21,105 nt of DNA from Zygnema cylindricum. Taxonomy: Eukaryota > Streptophyta > Zygnematophyceae > Zygnematales > Zygnemataceae. Each line of letters starts with the position of its first letter. The first letter of the stretch is position 1. The notes beneath the pieces were generated by a model. The model was not told the origin of the DNA and did not search any database. It saw only the letters and a list, made by a program, of their open reading frames with translations. A program made the position numbers and the translations under genes. The stretch covers positions 75,641-96,745 of the forward strand of contig JBBHKE010002375.1 of NCBI GenBank assembly GCA_037447655.1, written 5' to 3'. Below, piece by piece: positions 1-19,095 of the stretch.

Positions 1-4025
<4,025 letters not shown>

Positions 4026-4360
4026 ATAAGCTTAAGAAAAAATTGATTAAAGCTAAAACTGAAAAAACCACTTTTTAAAAAACACTTTTTTTTATTGTTG
4101 ACTCTGCAATCACAAAATTCATCACAACTTAGTCTCAAATAGCAATCTTATGTCCAACGCTGAAGCGAAGCTCCATTTTAGCAGAGCTGAATAATTCAAA
4201 ATTCCAGCCTCTATTCGCTCAATACGGACGAAGGAAATATAAACAAAGTTTTGCAATTAGAGGCGACACTGAGCACGGTACGATTAGGCATTTTGTAGAC
4301 GTCTGTCTCAATAATCATCCACTTAAACGGTACAAATGGGTAAATAACAAATGTAGTTTT

Positions 4361-4392
4361 TATAAACTATAAATTTTTTAAAAAAAATTCAA
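4361..4392 (+). promoter_or_regulatory. Upstream elements of tRNA-Thr
   Basis: A TATA-like stretch (TATAAACTATAAA, 4361-4373) lies about 28-40 bp before the mature tRNA, and a CAA lies at 4390-4392, about 10 bp before it. AT-rich/TATA-like boxes and a CAA near the start are typical of plant Pol III tRNA genes. The functional link is inference. Confidence 0.5.
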
Positions 4393-4400
4393 ATTCATCT

Positions 4401-4474
4401 GCTCTCTTAGCTCAGTTGGTTAGAGCACCCGTTTAGTAAGCGGGAGGTCTTGAGTTCAACTCTCAAAGAGAGCA
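4401..4474 (+). tRNA. trnT-AGU: tRNA-Thr (anticodon AGT)
   Basis: This is a complete 74-nt cloverleaf without an intron. The acceptor stem is GCTCTCT (4401-4407) against AGAGAGC (4467-4473), 7 of 7 pairs, with discriminator A4474. The D arm is TAGCTCAGTTGGTTAGAGCA. The anticodon stem is CCCGT/GCGGG with a single T-G pair, and loop TTAGTAA has AGT at 4435-4437, which reads threonine codons after A34-to-inosine editing. The T arm is TTGAG/CTCAA with loop TTCAACT. No CCA is encoded, as expected for a nuclear gene. An upstream CAA/TATA-like context and a downstream T5 run support Pol III transcription. Confidence 0.97.
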
Positions 4475-4486
4475 TAACCAGTTATA

Positions 4487-4491
4487 TTTTT
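4487..4491 (+). terminator. Pol III T-run terminator
   Basis: Five consecutive T on the sense strand, 13 nt after the tRNA-Thr 3' end, fit a minimal RNA polymerase III stop. Confidence 0.6.
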
Positions 4492-4583
4492 AATTTTACA
4501 TTTTGATCGTTTCGCATCAAGCACAAAAGACGTGATCTGCACTTCAAAGCAATTTGCCAATCGTCAAAGACGGTTGCAGGAAG

Positions 4584-4607
4584 ACTGCTGTACTGTACTG
4601 AACTGTA
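4584..4607. repeat. TACTG-type simple repeat, left arm
   Basis: The sequence has repeated CTGTA/TACTG words (tactgtactgaactgta) just left of element E1. A matching, roughly inverted arm lies beyond E2 at 5436-5491. The two arms look like one simple-repeat locus split by insertions, or like degenerate outer ends of the elements. Confidence 0.55.
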
Positions 4608-4815
4608 CAGTACACCGTGAATCGTTATTAGACTAAAGAAATTATTAGTGTCAAAAATTAATTAGTGTCATTGATGCTAATTTAGTGCCGGAGACGTGGC
4701 AGATTATGGTCCACGTCCTTAAATAGTATAATTTATTCTATTTAAGGTATCAATGTCAAAATTTTGGGGTGCCGATATAGAGTACATAAGGCTAATAACG
4801 ATTCACGGTGTACTG
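4608..4815. mobile_element. TA-target MITE E1 (Tc1/mariner-like)
   Basis: This 208-bp segment has perfect 24-bp terminal inverted repeats: 4608-4631, starting CAGTACACCGTGAATCG, and 4792-4815, ending CGATTCACGGTGTACTG. A TA stands immediately outside each end (4606-4607, 4816-4817). A CAGT terminus plus TA duplication is the Tc1/mariner pattern. No ORF is present. Inside, GACGTGG (4693-4699) and CCACGTC (4711-4717) form an inverted pair of ACGT-core sites. Element E3 near the ATP synthase gene shares its termini and an internal ..CCGATATAG block. Confidence 0.75.
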
Positions 4816-4817
4816 TA

Positions 4818-5435
4818 CACCGCGAATCGTAATTAGAGTAATGAAAAAATTAGAGTAAAAAAACAAAAAAAAACAATTAGAGTAATTGACGCTAATTTAT
4901 GTGATATAGTTTTTTCAACTATGAAGTTTACTCTAATTTATTTAGTTATTCTATATTGGGTTATGTCGGCGATAATTATGTGCGCGATAATTATGAACAC
5001 TAAATTACGAAGACGTACAGAATGTGTCAGTCCGTTATAATATTGACGTCATTATGACGCTAATAATATTTGTCGCATTGAATGTCAGTTAATGTTCACA
5101 CTCACGACGATGCTGTCGACGGACAAGAGTTATGCGAACGGCTTTTTTTTTATGTGATTGACTTTTTTGTTTAGTGCGATCTCACCTGCGAGCACGATTC
5201 TATTAAATCCTTATTTGTACCTTTTTACTTATAAAAGTACAGTTTTGCACGGTCAGACGTCGTCCGTATTCCACACTATTTAAAATGAGCATATATTAGA
5301 ATTTTTTACGCTAATTAAACCTCACCTAAATTAGAATAATGAAAAAATTAGAATCGATTACTCTATTTGATGTGATAGAGTCGAAATTTCGAGCGACCGA
5401 ATTAGAGTAATTTACTCTAATTACGATTCGCGGTG
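4818..5435. mobile_element. TA-target MITE E2, abutting E1
   Basis: This 618-bp segment has perfect 24-bp terminal inverted repeats: 4818-4841, starting CACCGCGAATCGTAATTAG, and 5412-5435, its complement, with TA outside each end (4816-4817, 5436-5437). The terminus is a variant of E1's (CACCGTGAATCGTTATTAG). E1 and E2 share the TA at 4816-4817, so E1 appears inserted at the TA at the left end of E2. The interior is AT-rich with repeated TTAGAGTAA words and no credible transposase ORF. Confidence 0.72.
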
Positions 5436-5491
5436 TACTGAACTGAACGGTACTGTACCGTACTTTACAGTACTGTACTGTACTGTAGTAA
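5436..5491. repeat. TACTG-type simple repeat, right arm
   Basis: Degenerate TACTG/GTACC words, including a tract of GTACT repeats at 5475-5488, lie just right of E2. They mirror the left arm at 4584-4607. Confidence 0.55.
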
Positions 5492-5703
5492 CCTAAAATC
5501 ATATCGAGAATCAATTGCCAATCTTAGATTGAATAATTACAAACAAAAGTATTGATATATCGAATCGGGACAATGGAAAGCAGAATGGGAAACAGGGCTA
5601 GCAGGCATGTAAACTGTGTTTAAAAACCCGACGTATCATATAAATATTGAAGTGTATTATAAGGAAAAAAACAAAAAAATGTTAGACAACTGATGATCGG
5701 TCA

Positions 5704-5760
5704 TCTCTCTTAGCTCAGTTGGAAAGCGGGAGGTCTTGAGTTCAACTCTCAAAGAGAGCA
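5704..5760 (+). pseudogene. tRNA-Thr pseudogene lacking the anticodon
   Basis: The segment copies the tRNA-Thr at 4401-4474 but lacks 17 nt. After GCTCAGTTGG it jumps directly to AAGCGGG, removing the 3' side of the D arm, the 5' strand of the anticodon stem and the anticodon loop with AGT. The first base is T instead of G, which breaks the first acceptor pair, and one further base at the deletion junction differs. The T arm and the 3' acceptor strand are otherwise identical to the intact gene. It cannot fold into a decoding tRNA. Confidence 0.9.
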
Positions 5761-6567
5761 TTAATCATCCTAACATAGTGTTTGATACTGGGCATTGCCT
5801 GGCATTGGCCGATTACGTTTTATGATGGTATCCATCTCTTCAAAAGCAATAGAATAAGGGTATATTCCCATGTGTTAACATAAGGGTTTTTCCTTGTCAT
5901 TTTCGTCCAGCATAGCCTGCAACAAGAAAATCTTCCACCGTACAAGAAAATTGTGAAAACCAAAGTACAATTTGCGTCATCTTGAAACTTAAAATGGCTT
6001 GTTGTCTTGCTCTTTTCGACCCACCGCCACGTCAAGAAACATCATTTTCAAACTTTATCCGAAAACGACTCGCGAGTCAGTTCTATTTAAAGTAACGATT
6101 GAACCACGAGTAGGAATATGTTTTTGCACGTGTTGTAAAATTTTATAACATCTTTACAAAACGCGGAGTACACAAGAGAAAAAAAAAGTGTTTGTATCCA
6201 ACCTGTACGGATTTATTTCTATATAGGGGTCAGGGAGAGGTCTCGAGCAACGGATGCTATTTCACAAAAGCGAAGTCCGTGAAGGCGCCTCTCTCCCTCT
6301 CTCTCTCTCACGCTATCAATTTTATCTCTCACTTTTTGGAACGAAACACGCCAATATTGGTATGCAATGAAAGAGCTTTGGAAAGTGATTTGTTTGACCA
6401 CCTTTTCGTATATTTTTACGACAAATCGAGTGAGAAGAGTTGAAAAAACGAAATCAGGAAGCCATGGCCGAAAGTTCTTGAATCAATGGCGACGACGTTG
6501 TCGCAAGTGAGCAAGACGTCACATTGTCACAAAACCTTGGGCAACTACAATGTCAACATAAACTAGA

Positions 6568-6666
6568 CATCTACAACTGTCGCTATTTTGTAAACGTCAA
6601 AAGTTGTCGCGGGGTTTGTAGTCATCTACAACTGCCACAAATTGTACCCACGTCTACAACTGTCAC
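6568..6666 (+). repeat. Three copies of a 16-bp CTACAACTG repeat
   Basis: The copies are CATCTACAACTGTCGC (6568-6583), CATCTACAACTGCCAC (6623-6638) and CGTCTACAACTGTCAC (6651-6666). Related ACATTGTCAC and GTTGTCGC words lie in 6490-6612. Spacing is irregular, so this is not a simple tandem array. Confidence 0.65.
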
Positions 6667-7156
6667 ATTTTAAAATAACGATTTCGTTTTCGAACATAAT
6701 AACACTTTGAACAGTAGTACAAATAATCTTCACTATAAAGCAAAGTAGCAAAACTAAGTTACAATTACATGGGAACACACCATAAAGGTTTGAGTGGCAT
6801 TTTACGACATTTGTCCGGTAAATTGTCCGGTTGTTGATTCTAAAATTATACGCTTTTTATCTTAACATTGACCAATGAGATTTATGATAACAGTACCTTT
6901 TTTTTTATAACACTCCATCGCTTGATAAAAAGCAATAGCATAATGGTTTATATTTTCAGTGGAAAATGGCAACGTTTTCTATTCATAAAGATAACCTTTA
7001 TGAGTTGGTAAGGACAACCACACTGCTAATTTTGCTTGTTAATATTGGAATGACCAAACGAGTTGCATCTCACACGTTTGTAGCACCCACTTTCCGATCT
7101 CTCCTTATACACCATTAGTGTATTGGGTCTCCATTTTTTTTAGTGGCAAATGGCAT

Positions 7157-7272
<116 letters not shown>

Positions 7273-8428
7273 CAATGAAGCAATATTTGTAAAGGTTGGT
7301 AAAATAGATTAGAAGATGTACGAACAGTACGTAAAGAATGGAGTGCATAACGTGTACATAGTTTTACAAATATGTTAACAACAAACGTATTTAACCTTTA
7401 TTTCCTTCTTATGCCACTCTAACAATTTTTCCCATGCCAAAACAAATAACCGGGAACACTGTACATCGCATAAAATTGGAAGACTAAATGAAATGTACAT
7501 GTTTTGCGCCAGTCGTGCTTGGTCAGAAAGTCAAATGCTTGCACAAATTATGATGCGAGGACATATGAAATTATTACAACACACTTACATAAAATATTTA
7601 AATATTTAATTTGTCTCAAACCCAAATTGATATCAATTTAGGTGCTCTCTTTTTGTCAATTATAATGCGAGATGCAGGTTATTTTTTGTTGTCTCTTTTT
7701 AATCCTTGTGATTGAGTAGGCTACCTTTTTTTTTAACTAGACATGAGAAAAACAAGGATGAATCACGGAATATGCTCCTCTACATAATGGGCCCTATGAT
7801 GGATAGGTTTTAATCAATAACTTGACGATGTTAATGGTCCATAACTAGATAGTCCATACTTTATAATTAGGGATACACATCCTGCCGATTCGCACCCCAG
7901 TACTATGGCTGTAAAATGCAAACCTCCTATTAAAACGCTTGTAAGCCGTCACAAATCTCGAAATCCAATTGGCTACAGCAGTACATTGACTCGTACTAAA
8001 ATAGACACCATTCACTGTAGGAGATTGGTGTATGGTGTGTCACTGGCTCTATGCCGCAGTTTGAGCTCTCAAGCAATGAGAATGGTAGAATCAGTAGCCA
8101 ATCCCAACAGCTCTAAAACTGGCCGAGTACTCAATCTCTACCACCGTACCACGTCACGCAACTTATTGCTTCTGCGCCCGCGGTCGTCGATCCACTTGTG
8201 ACACCAGTGAGTACAGGTACGTCACCAAATCCAGTATATACCCGAAAGTGTTCACATGTACGCTTCGATGTTAGATGTTTCATTGTTTTTCGTTATGAGC
8301 GTTAACTGTTTTTTTTCGCCACTGGAACCATACTGTTCTCCGTGCAAAATTTTCCGATTATCATTTGGAGACGCCCAATCGGAAGGCAAGAATCTGACTT
8401 AGCGTTCGCAACCATTGGTTAAATAATC

Positions 8429-8734
8429 CATAGTTCAAAAGTAGGTGAAAGTAGGCCCATACAATATTCCTATTGTATGCAAAACATACAATATGACCTT
8501 AAGACCCATATTGTATTCGGACCTATTCGGACCAATTAAAACATTCGGACCAAATATTGGACCAATTAAAACATTCGGACCAAAAAAAAATATTTACACC
8601 GTCAGATTTGGACGATCGGACGGTCACTGATCAAAGTAGCGATCTAAGAAGATCACATGAAAAGCCCATAACACAACTTACGATAAAGGCGCCGACCAAA
8701 GGCCTACCATAAAAACGCCTACTTTTGAACTATG
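8429..8734. mobile_element. hAT-like MITE E5 with perfect 8-bp target duplication
   Basis: The left end CATAGTTCAAAAGTAGG (8429-8445) and right end CCTACTTTTGAACTATG (8718-8734) are a perfect 17-bp inverted repeat. The 8-bp direct repeat AAATAATC flanks it exactly (8421-8428 and 8735-8742). An 8-bp duplication with short TIRs is the hAT pattern, although the CATAG end only loosely fits the usual hAT terminus. The element is 306 bp without a transposase. Inside, ATTCGGACC is repeated, including two copies of an ACCAATTAAAACATTCGGACC-like block (about 8531-8582). Confidence 0.85.
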
Positions 8735-8885
8735 AAATAATCCAACTAGTGTAATATCGCATTATTGGCGTAAACATCGTATTAAAATGAGCTACACTAA
8801 ATAAAGTGTATTTTGTGGCCTAGTACAGGCCACTTAATTAAACAGTCATTTTGGGTAAAATAAACACTCCATCGAACCAGAGGGA

Positions 8886-8911
8886 TTAACTCTAATAGAG
8901 ATGGCAGTGTA
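8886..8911. repeat. Solo terminus resembling E4
   Basis: The sequence CTCTAATAGAGATGGCAGTGTA resembles the E4 right end (ATGGGCAGTGTA), with TTAGAGT/ACTCTAA words as in E2. I see no partner end nearby, so this may be a relic or chance. Confidence 0.3.
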
Positions 8912-8979
8912 CGGTAATGTACTGTATTTTCTGAATATTCTTTTATTGCTCCGCAACCATCTTCGATATTGTACTACAA

Positions 8980-9208
8980 CAGTACACCGTGTATTGTTAT
9001 TAGCGTCGTCGAGTTACTGTCATGAGGTTTATATTGGTGTTACCAACTTTAACTCAGTATGAAATGACGTGGCTGTTTTATAACCGCTTATTTTACTAGA
9101 TTCGAGAACAAAACAATTAAGTATCATTGACACTATTCTAGATTCAAGGGGGTAGAATTTAGGGGCACCGATATAGTCTCATTGATGCTAAAAGCGTTTC
9201 ACGTACTG
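8980..9208. mobile_element. Degenerate E1-family MITE E3 upstream of ATP synthase beta
   Basis: The left end CAGTACACCGTGTATTGTTA (8980 onward) matches E1's terminus with two changes. The right end, read in reverse complement, is CAGTAC-GTGAAACGCTTTTAG, the same terminus with 3 bases missing and several changes. Inside, GGGGCACCGATATAG parallels GGGGTGCCGATATAG in E1, and both contain GACGTGGC. No TA duplication survives. The 229-bp element ends 104 bp before the ATP synthase start codon, so it must occupy much of the proximal promoter or 5' leader. Confidence 0.65.
9065..9073 (+). promoter_or_regulatory. TGACGTGGC, bZIP hexamer-type site
   Basis: This nonamer combines a TGACG and an ACGTGG core, the classic plant bZIP-binding 'hex' type of site. 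It lies about 240 bp before the ATP synthase start codon and inside element E3. E1 carries the related GAGACGTGGC. That it regulates the gene is inference. Confidence 0.35.
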
Positions 9209-9312
9209 TGTGCGCGAGTTTAAAGGCGTCCACACTTGTGTTCCTGTGTCTTTCTGGCTCCCTTTTCTGCGCCGCGCGTAGCCTCCTGCAGCGTCATTTG
9301 CCATTTGCCCTA

Positions 9313-14402
<5,090 letters not shown>

Positions 14403-17400
14403 ACGAAGAATATTGTGAAGTAGCCCCCCCACCGATTTAAAGGCTCCATGTTGATCAGACGAGGCAGTCATTCTGACACTACCGAGGAAGGCACGGTATA
14501 GACCCTGCAGGTTTAAAAAAAGGAAAAAAAAAGAAAGAAAAAGTGGTGAAGTTGATGATATGGTTTCGATTTTTTGCTCTCTGACAGCTGTAGCAGCTTT
14601 CTTGGAAGTTGCATTTTTATGTACCCTGTTTAGGACTATTCGTGGAGCATTTCTTGGGTGGAAGAAGACCCCACATTCCCTTGGACTCTTGCATCTCTGT
14701 AGGCTTGAATTCAGCAACTACCAGTTTGCAAAGGGAGACAAAGTCCCCTTGCTTGTGACTTGTATGTGTGCTGTGGATGCTCGAGTTGTACTGTCCCGTA
14801 ATAAGCGCAACAGTTGTTATGGTGTGATCGTTTAATGCGCGAATTGTACCAGCTTTGGAGTAGGGTTTTGTTTGGGTTTTTGTCGTCATTGTCATCTGCA
14901 TTTCTGTCGAATTTCATTCTTGTAACCATCTGATTCTGGAGGGAAAACTTGTTTTAAGATTGTGGAATTGTTGATTTCTTGGACCGGGCTTTATTCCTCT
15001 TGACTAGGGAAATAGTGGACTTGATTTTTGTGGACGGGGCTGCACTTTGTTGTGAGTGTTCTTGATATACATATTGAGTGCACTTCAACTGCCTCGTTGC
15101 TACCTGTTGCAACACTAATTTCCGTCCATATTAAGAGCAATTGGTTTTGTGAGAGCCCTGATTTGTCCTTTCTTGAATCATGCTAATGCCATCTGTCGTG
15201 GTTGATGCCCAGAAGCTGCTCTTTTGGAGTTGAAGTTAATTCACTTAATCATGCCATTCCAGAGGGCTGTACATTTGTCTATGAGAGGTAAATATGGTCC
15301 CGCTTATTTAACTATTTATGATGGAATAAACAGAATGTTGTTTTCTGAAAAGCTACCTCAGGGCGATTGGTATGGATGATGATGCTGATGGCTAAGGTTT
15401 AGGAATGGATATTGATTGTTCGCCTATATTCTGGACATATCATCGAAGCTAGAAACCAGTGCAAACATAAATTAAGCGATAGTCTATGTTTGAGTATTGT
15501 AAAATAATGTGCGTTGTACTTAGTGAAAGTGAAAATGATTTGCTGACAGCTGTTATGCCCCTTGGCTACAAAACAGCGTTATCAACAAATTGGTTTTACT
15601 TGGTCCTTTCATTAACTCGTAAGATGTGCAAAAATGAATTTTAACAATCAGAAAGGCCAATCTAATAGCGTGAAGAAACCATTCAAAGAGTAAAAAAGTG
15701 GTAGAATTAAAGAAATCAGCTAGCCTATCTAGCATTCAAGCGAGTTCACACCAGACTGTTTGATATTGACAATGGTGCGTCGGTGTTCAACATGGTGGGT
15801 GAGGGCCTGCCGAGGTAAACATGTCAGTGATCAGAAGCATAAAAGAATCTCCGCTCCCTCTCTCCATCTTCCATCTCCACCTATGTGGTCATGAACAAAT
15901 GTTAAAGCCATAATCGAATGCCTCTCAAACAAACGTCTCTACAGGCACTGAATCATACGGTGCAATACCCAAGCCACCGTAGATCTTGATCGTCAGCCTA
16001 CCAAAAATCGTCCATCACATCGTAACAAGCACACTCATGCCTCCTTATCTCTATGTGGATCACTCTTCCTCTCTCCACTATATTGAGCCATCTCATCCAC
16101 TACTGTCCTAGAGGCTGGATTCACCAATACAATGTTTCCAAACTACAATGAACACCATAGAGCGGATCAGGCACGTAATGTTAACAATAATAATAATATA
16201 ATATGTAATATGGGACATCTTGTCTTGAAATATACGATGACCATCAACTAGCCAAAACAATGTCAATCTGGCACGGAAATATTATACGTAACATCATATC
16301 GTGCTTGAAAATACGGTGGGAATGGCTAACTAGAGCAATACCCAACCCGGAGCTGAAGAAAAACATGTGACACTTCGTGGCAAATACTATACCACCATAA
16401 TTGTGATTGTGTCTCGAACAGTGTTGTGTCCTTTTTAGAAATTTTTAGAAAATTATTTAAGAGGTCGAGCCTAAATCGGAAAGAAATGGTGAACTGATGG
16501 GACGAGAACCGAGGGTGGAAAGAATAGGTGGAAGGAAGAAAGTGCCGTGAAAAACTCCGATGGTGGCAGTAACAACCCTTATCGGAGAGTAATTCCTTGA
16601 CTCGAGGAAAGGAGTCAATACAAGGGAGGAGGAAACACCATCTCTGATTATGGCAATAAGAACAATGGAGCATTTTTCCGCCCGAAGTGATTGCTGGAAA
16701 GAGTGGTTTCCTATAGACCCTAAAAATCCAAAAAAACTCTAAAAACCCTCAAAAACCACACGAGAAATGATGGGGGCAAAGACAAGAGTAAGAAGAGAAA
16801 AATCACCAGTTTAGTATATTAGAGAAAAATGTCAAGGATATGTGAAACTCCTTAGGTCTATGGGTAATATAGGGATACTGGATTAAACCATCCATTCAAC
16901 TTTTATGGGAAGAAAAGCCTAAATTTTAGTCGTAGGACCTGATTCTATTTCAAAAGCTCCCCAGACTATTCGAAAAGACGAAAAAGTCAAATCGGGGAAG
17001 GTGACCAAAAAGTCGTTTATCGAAGGCTACGAGGGATGAGAAAAAAAAAGGTGCGGGAGACGAGGTACGATAAGATAAGGTGGCTGGAAAAAACACCTTA
17101 TCAAAATAACAAAAGAGATTCGGGCACTTGGATAAAAAAGACCTTAGTGGACTTTTTAATACTCGGGTACCCATATATGGAGGAAGAATATTAGGGACCG
17201 GGAGGTTAACTAAATGAAGGGAGGGAGACTAGAAGGTGACCACTTGTATGTGGTTTAAAAAACAGAAATAATGTGAAGAGAAGGAGAACATTCTAGTTCA
17301 GTTCATATCAGTTCAGATTTCCGTTCGTTTTCTTGGTTAAACTGAAGAGTTACGATTCGTATATTAGTGTGCAAGTCGAAAGTAAAGTATGCCTGATGTT

Positions 17401-17423
17401 GGGTAACTACTTAGCATATATGA
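14403..17423. other. ATP synthase 3' UTR and gene-free intergenic region
   Basis: The first few hundred bases after the stop should be ATP synthase 3' UTR. The end is not clear; TGTAA near 14922 and AATAAA at 15325-15330 are possible polyadenylation signals. From about 15350 onward I see no recognisable gene. The open frames at 16326-16673 and 16950-17174 (minus) have no motif and lack splice context. Degenerate CCCTAAA-like words occur near 16715-16755. Confidence 0.5.
15325..15330 (+). terminator. Possible polyadenylation signal AATAAA
   Basis: A canonical AATAAA lies about 920 nt after the ATP synthase stop codon. This is a long distance, and a nearer non-canonical signal is equally possible. 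Confidence 0.25.
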
Positions 17424-17618
17424 TAAAAAAAGAAGAAAAATAAAAAAAGGGAAAGAATTAAGGAGAAGAAACAAAAGAAAAGGAAAAAAAAGGAAAAAAA
17501 GAAGAAGAAAAAGAAGAAAAAGAAGAAGAAAAAGAAGAAAAAGGAGAAAAAAAAAAAGAAGAAGACAAAAGAAGAAGAAGAAAAAGGAAAAGAAGAAAAA
17601 GAAAAAGAAAAAGAAAAA
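17424..17618. repeat. A/G-only tract (GAA/AAAG-rich)
   Basis: Nearly 195 bp are almost pure purine on the plus strand (units such as GAAGAAAAA). It lies about 180 bp beyond the DNA ligase stop codon, so it is probably in or near that gene's 3' UTR, where the transcript would be pyrimidine-rich. Confidence 0.9.
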
Positions 17619-17793
17619 CTACAACGATATTTAGCAGGCGCATGCATAAAAAGAGAAGAAAAGAGGTTGAAAAAAATAAAAGAAAGGTTGATGTGCATAA
17701 AACAATGAGTGATTTTATATGCGTACATATTATACAAAAAAATGAAAGTTGCTCATTTTTACTTTGAAAGAAGAAACTAATTTGAGTAAATAA

Positions 17794-18681
17794 CTAAACT
17801 TCTCCTTCCCTCACTCCCATTCCTCTCTCTCCTTCCTCTCCTTTACCCCCTCCATCTCCTCCCGCTCCCACTCTGGCGTCTCCTCTATACACTTTTTTCC
17901 CCCCTCTTCCCTCCTCTCCCTGTCCTTCTCCCTCCCCCTCTCCCTCTCCCTCCCCCTCCTCCTCAACTTTATCCTCCCTCTCGCTAGTTTCTAAATCACT
18001 TCCTTCACTTTTATTCCCCTCCAAATTTTCCAAATTTTCCAAACTTTCCATGTTGTTTGAAACCGGAAGAATTTTCAAATCGAGTTTTCGTGTTTGTTTT
18101 TTGAAAAACTCTGCAATTTCCGACGGAGAAGTCGCGTCCTCCGGTTTTTTGTCCTCTCTCTCTCGAAGAAATCTCGGGAATCGAATCGATATCCCTCGAC
18201 TCGGATGGACCAATCCCGCGGCCGCCAGGTGGACCGGAGATATTGTGAAATCTGCAATTTTTATATATGTGATTGTGTTATTTTGGTTTTCTTTAGGGTT
18301 TTCTCTGTTTAATATCTATTATAACATAACAAAACAAAACGAACAAAATAATAAGCAAGTTTGTTCTGTCTCTCTCCTCCCCCGGTCCGCCTTCTCTCCC
18401 TCTCCCACTATCATCCATTTTGTTTTTGAAAGTGATACTAAATCCATATATGTTAATATATGACCATAGTATTATTATTATTATATTAGACATGTAGATA
18501 GACAGTATGTATGTATGATAGACATGGATAGTAATAGTGACAGTATTAGATATATATTTGATAGATAAATACATATATACATTTATACATACATTACACA
18601 CATACATACACATACACATTATTACATACATATACATATATTATTAATACATACATACATATACATATTAACACATATTAC

Positions 18682-18763
<82 letters not shown>

Positions 18764-19049
18764 GTATATATATGTATGTTTGTTTGTTTGTTTGTTTCAT
18801 ATATATATAGGTACTTGATAGGAACCAGAGATCTGTGGTTGCACTTGGGAGGGGATAATACTGACATCACCACTTGGAGTGATGCCAGTTATGGGGATGT
18901 TCCAATAAGGAGGTGTACATCTGGGTATGTGTTGTATGTTGGGAATGGGGCTTGCTGCTGCAAGCAACAAAAGGTGGTTGCTCAGTCCACCATGGAGGCT
19001 GAGTATATGGCCTCTTGTTCTGCTGTGAAAGAATTGATGTGGGTGAAAT

Positions 19050-19095
<46 letters not shown>

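Noticed and set aside
5905-5940. Possible minus-strand exon after a TTGTTGCAG acceptor
   Set aside because: Only about 12 codons follow before a stop and no partner exon with matching phase was found.
5994-6095. 33-codon plus-strand ORF starting MACCLALFDPPPRQ with a good ATG context
   Set aside because: Too short, no recognised motif, no clear splice donor to link it to another exon.
7905-8201. 98-codon plus-strand ORF
   Set aside because: No recognisable motif or splice context; at this length an open frame can occur by chance.
8445-8630. ORF with repeated GPIKTFGP
   Set aside because: It lies wholly inside the hAT-like MITE and is just its internal direct repeat read in frame.
9208-9312. 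N-terminal extension of ATP synthase beta upstream of ATG 9313
   Set aside because: It begins with GTG, not ATG, at the E3 boundary. The MAMRRAL presequence after 9313 is what plant beta subunits start with.
16715-16755. CCCTAAA-like words resembling plant telomere repeat
   Set aside because: Degenerate and non-tandem; also seen weakly at 3628-3652. Not an interstitial telomere.
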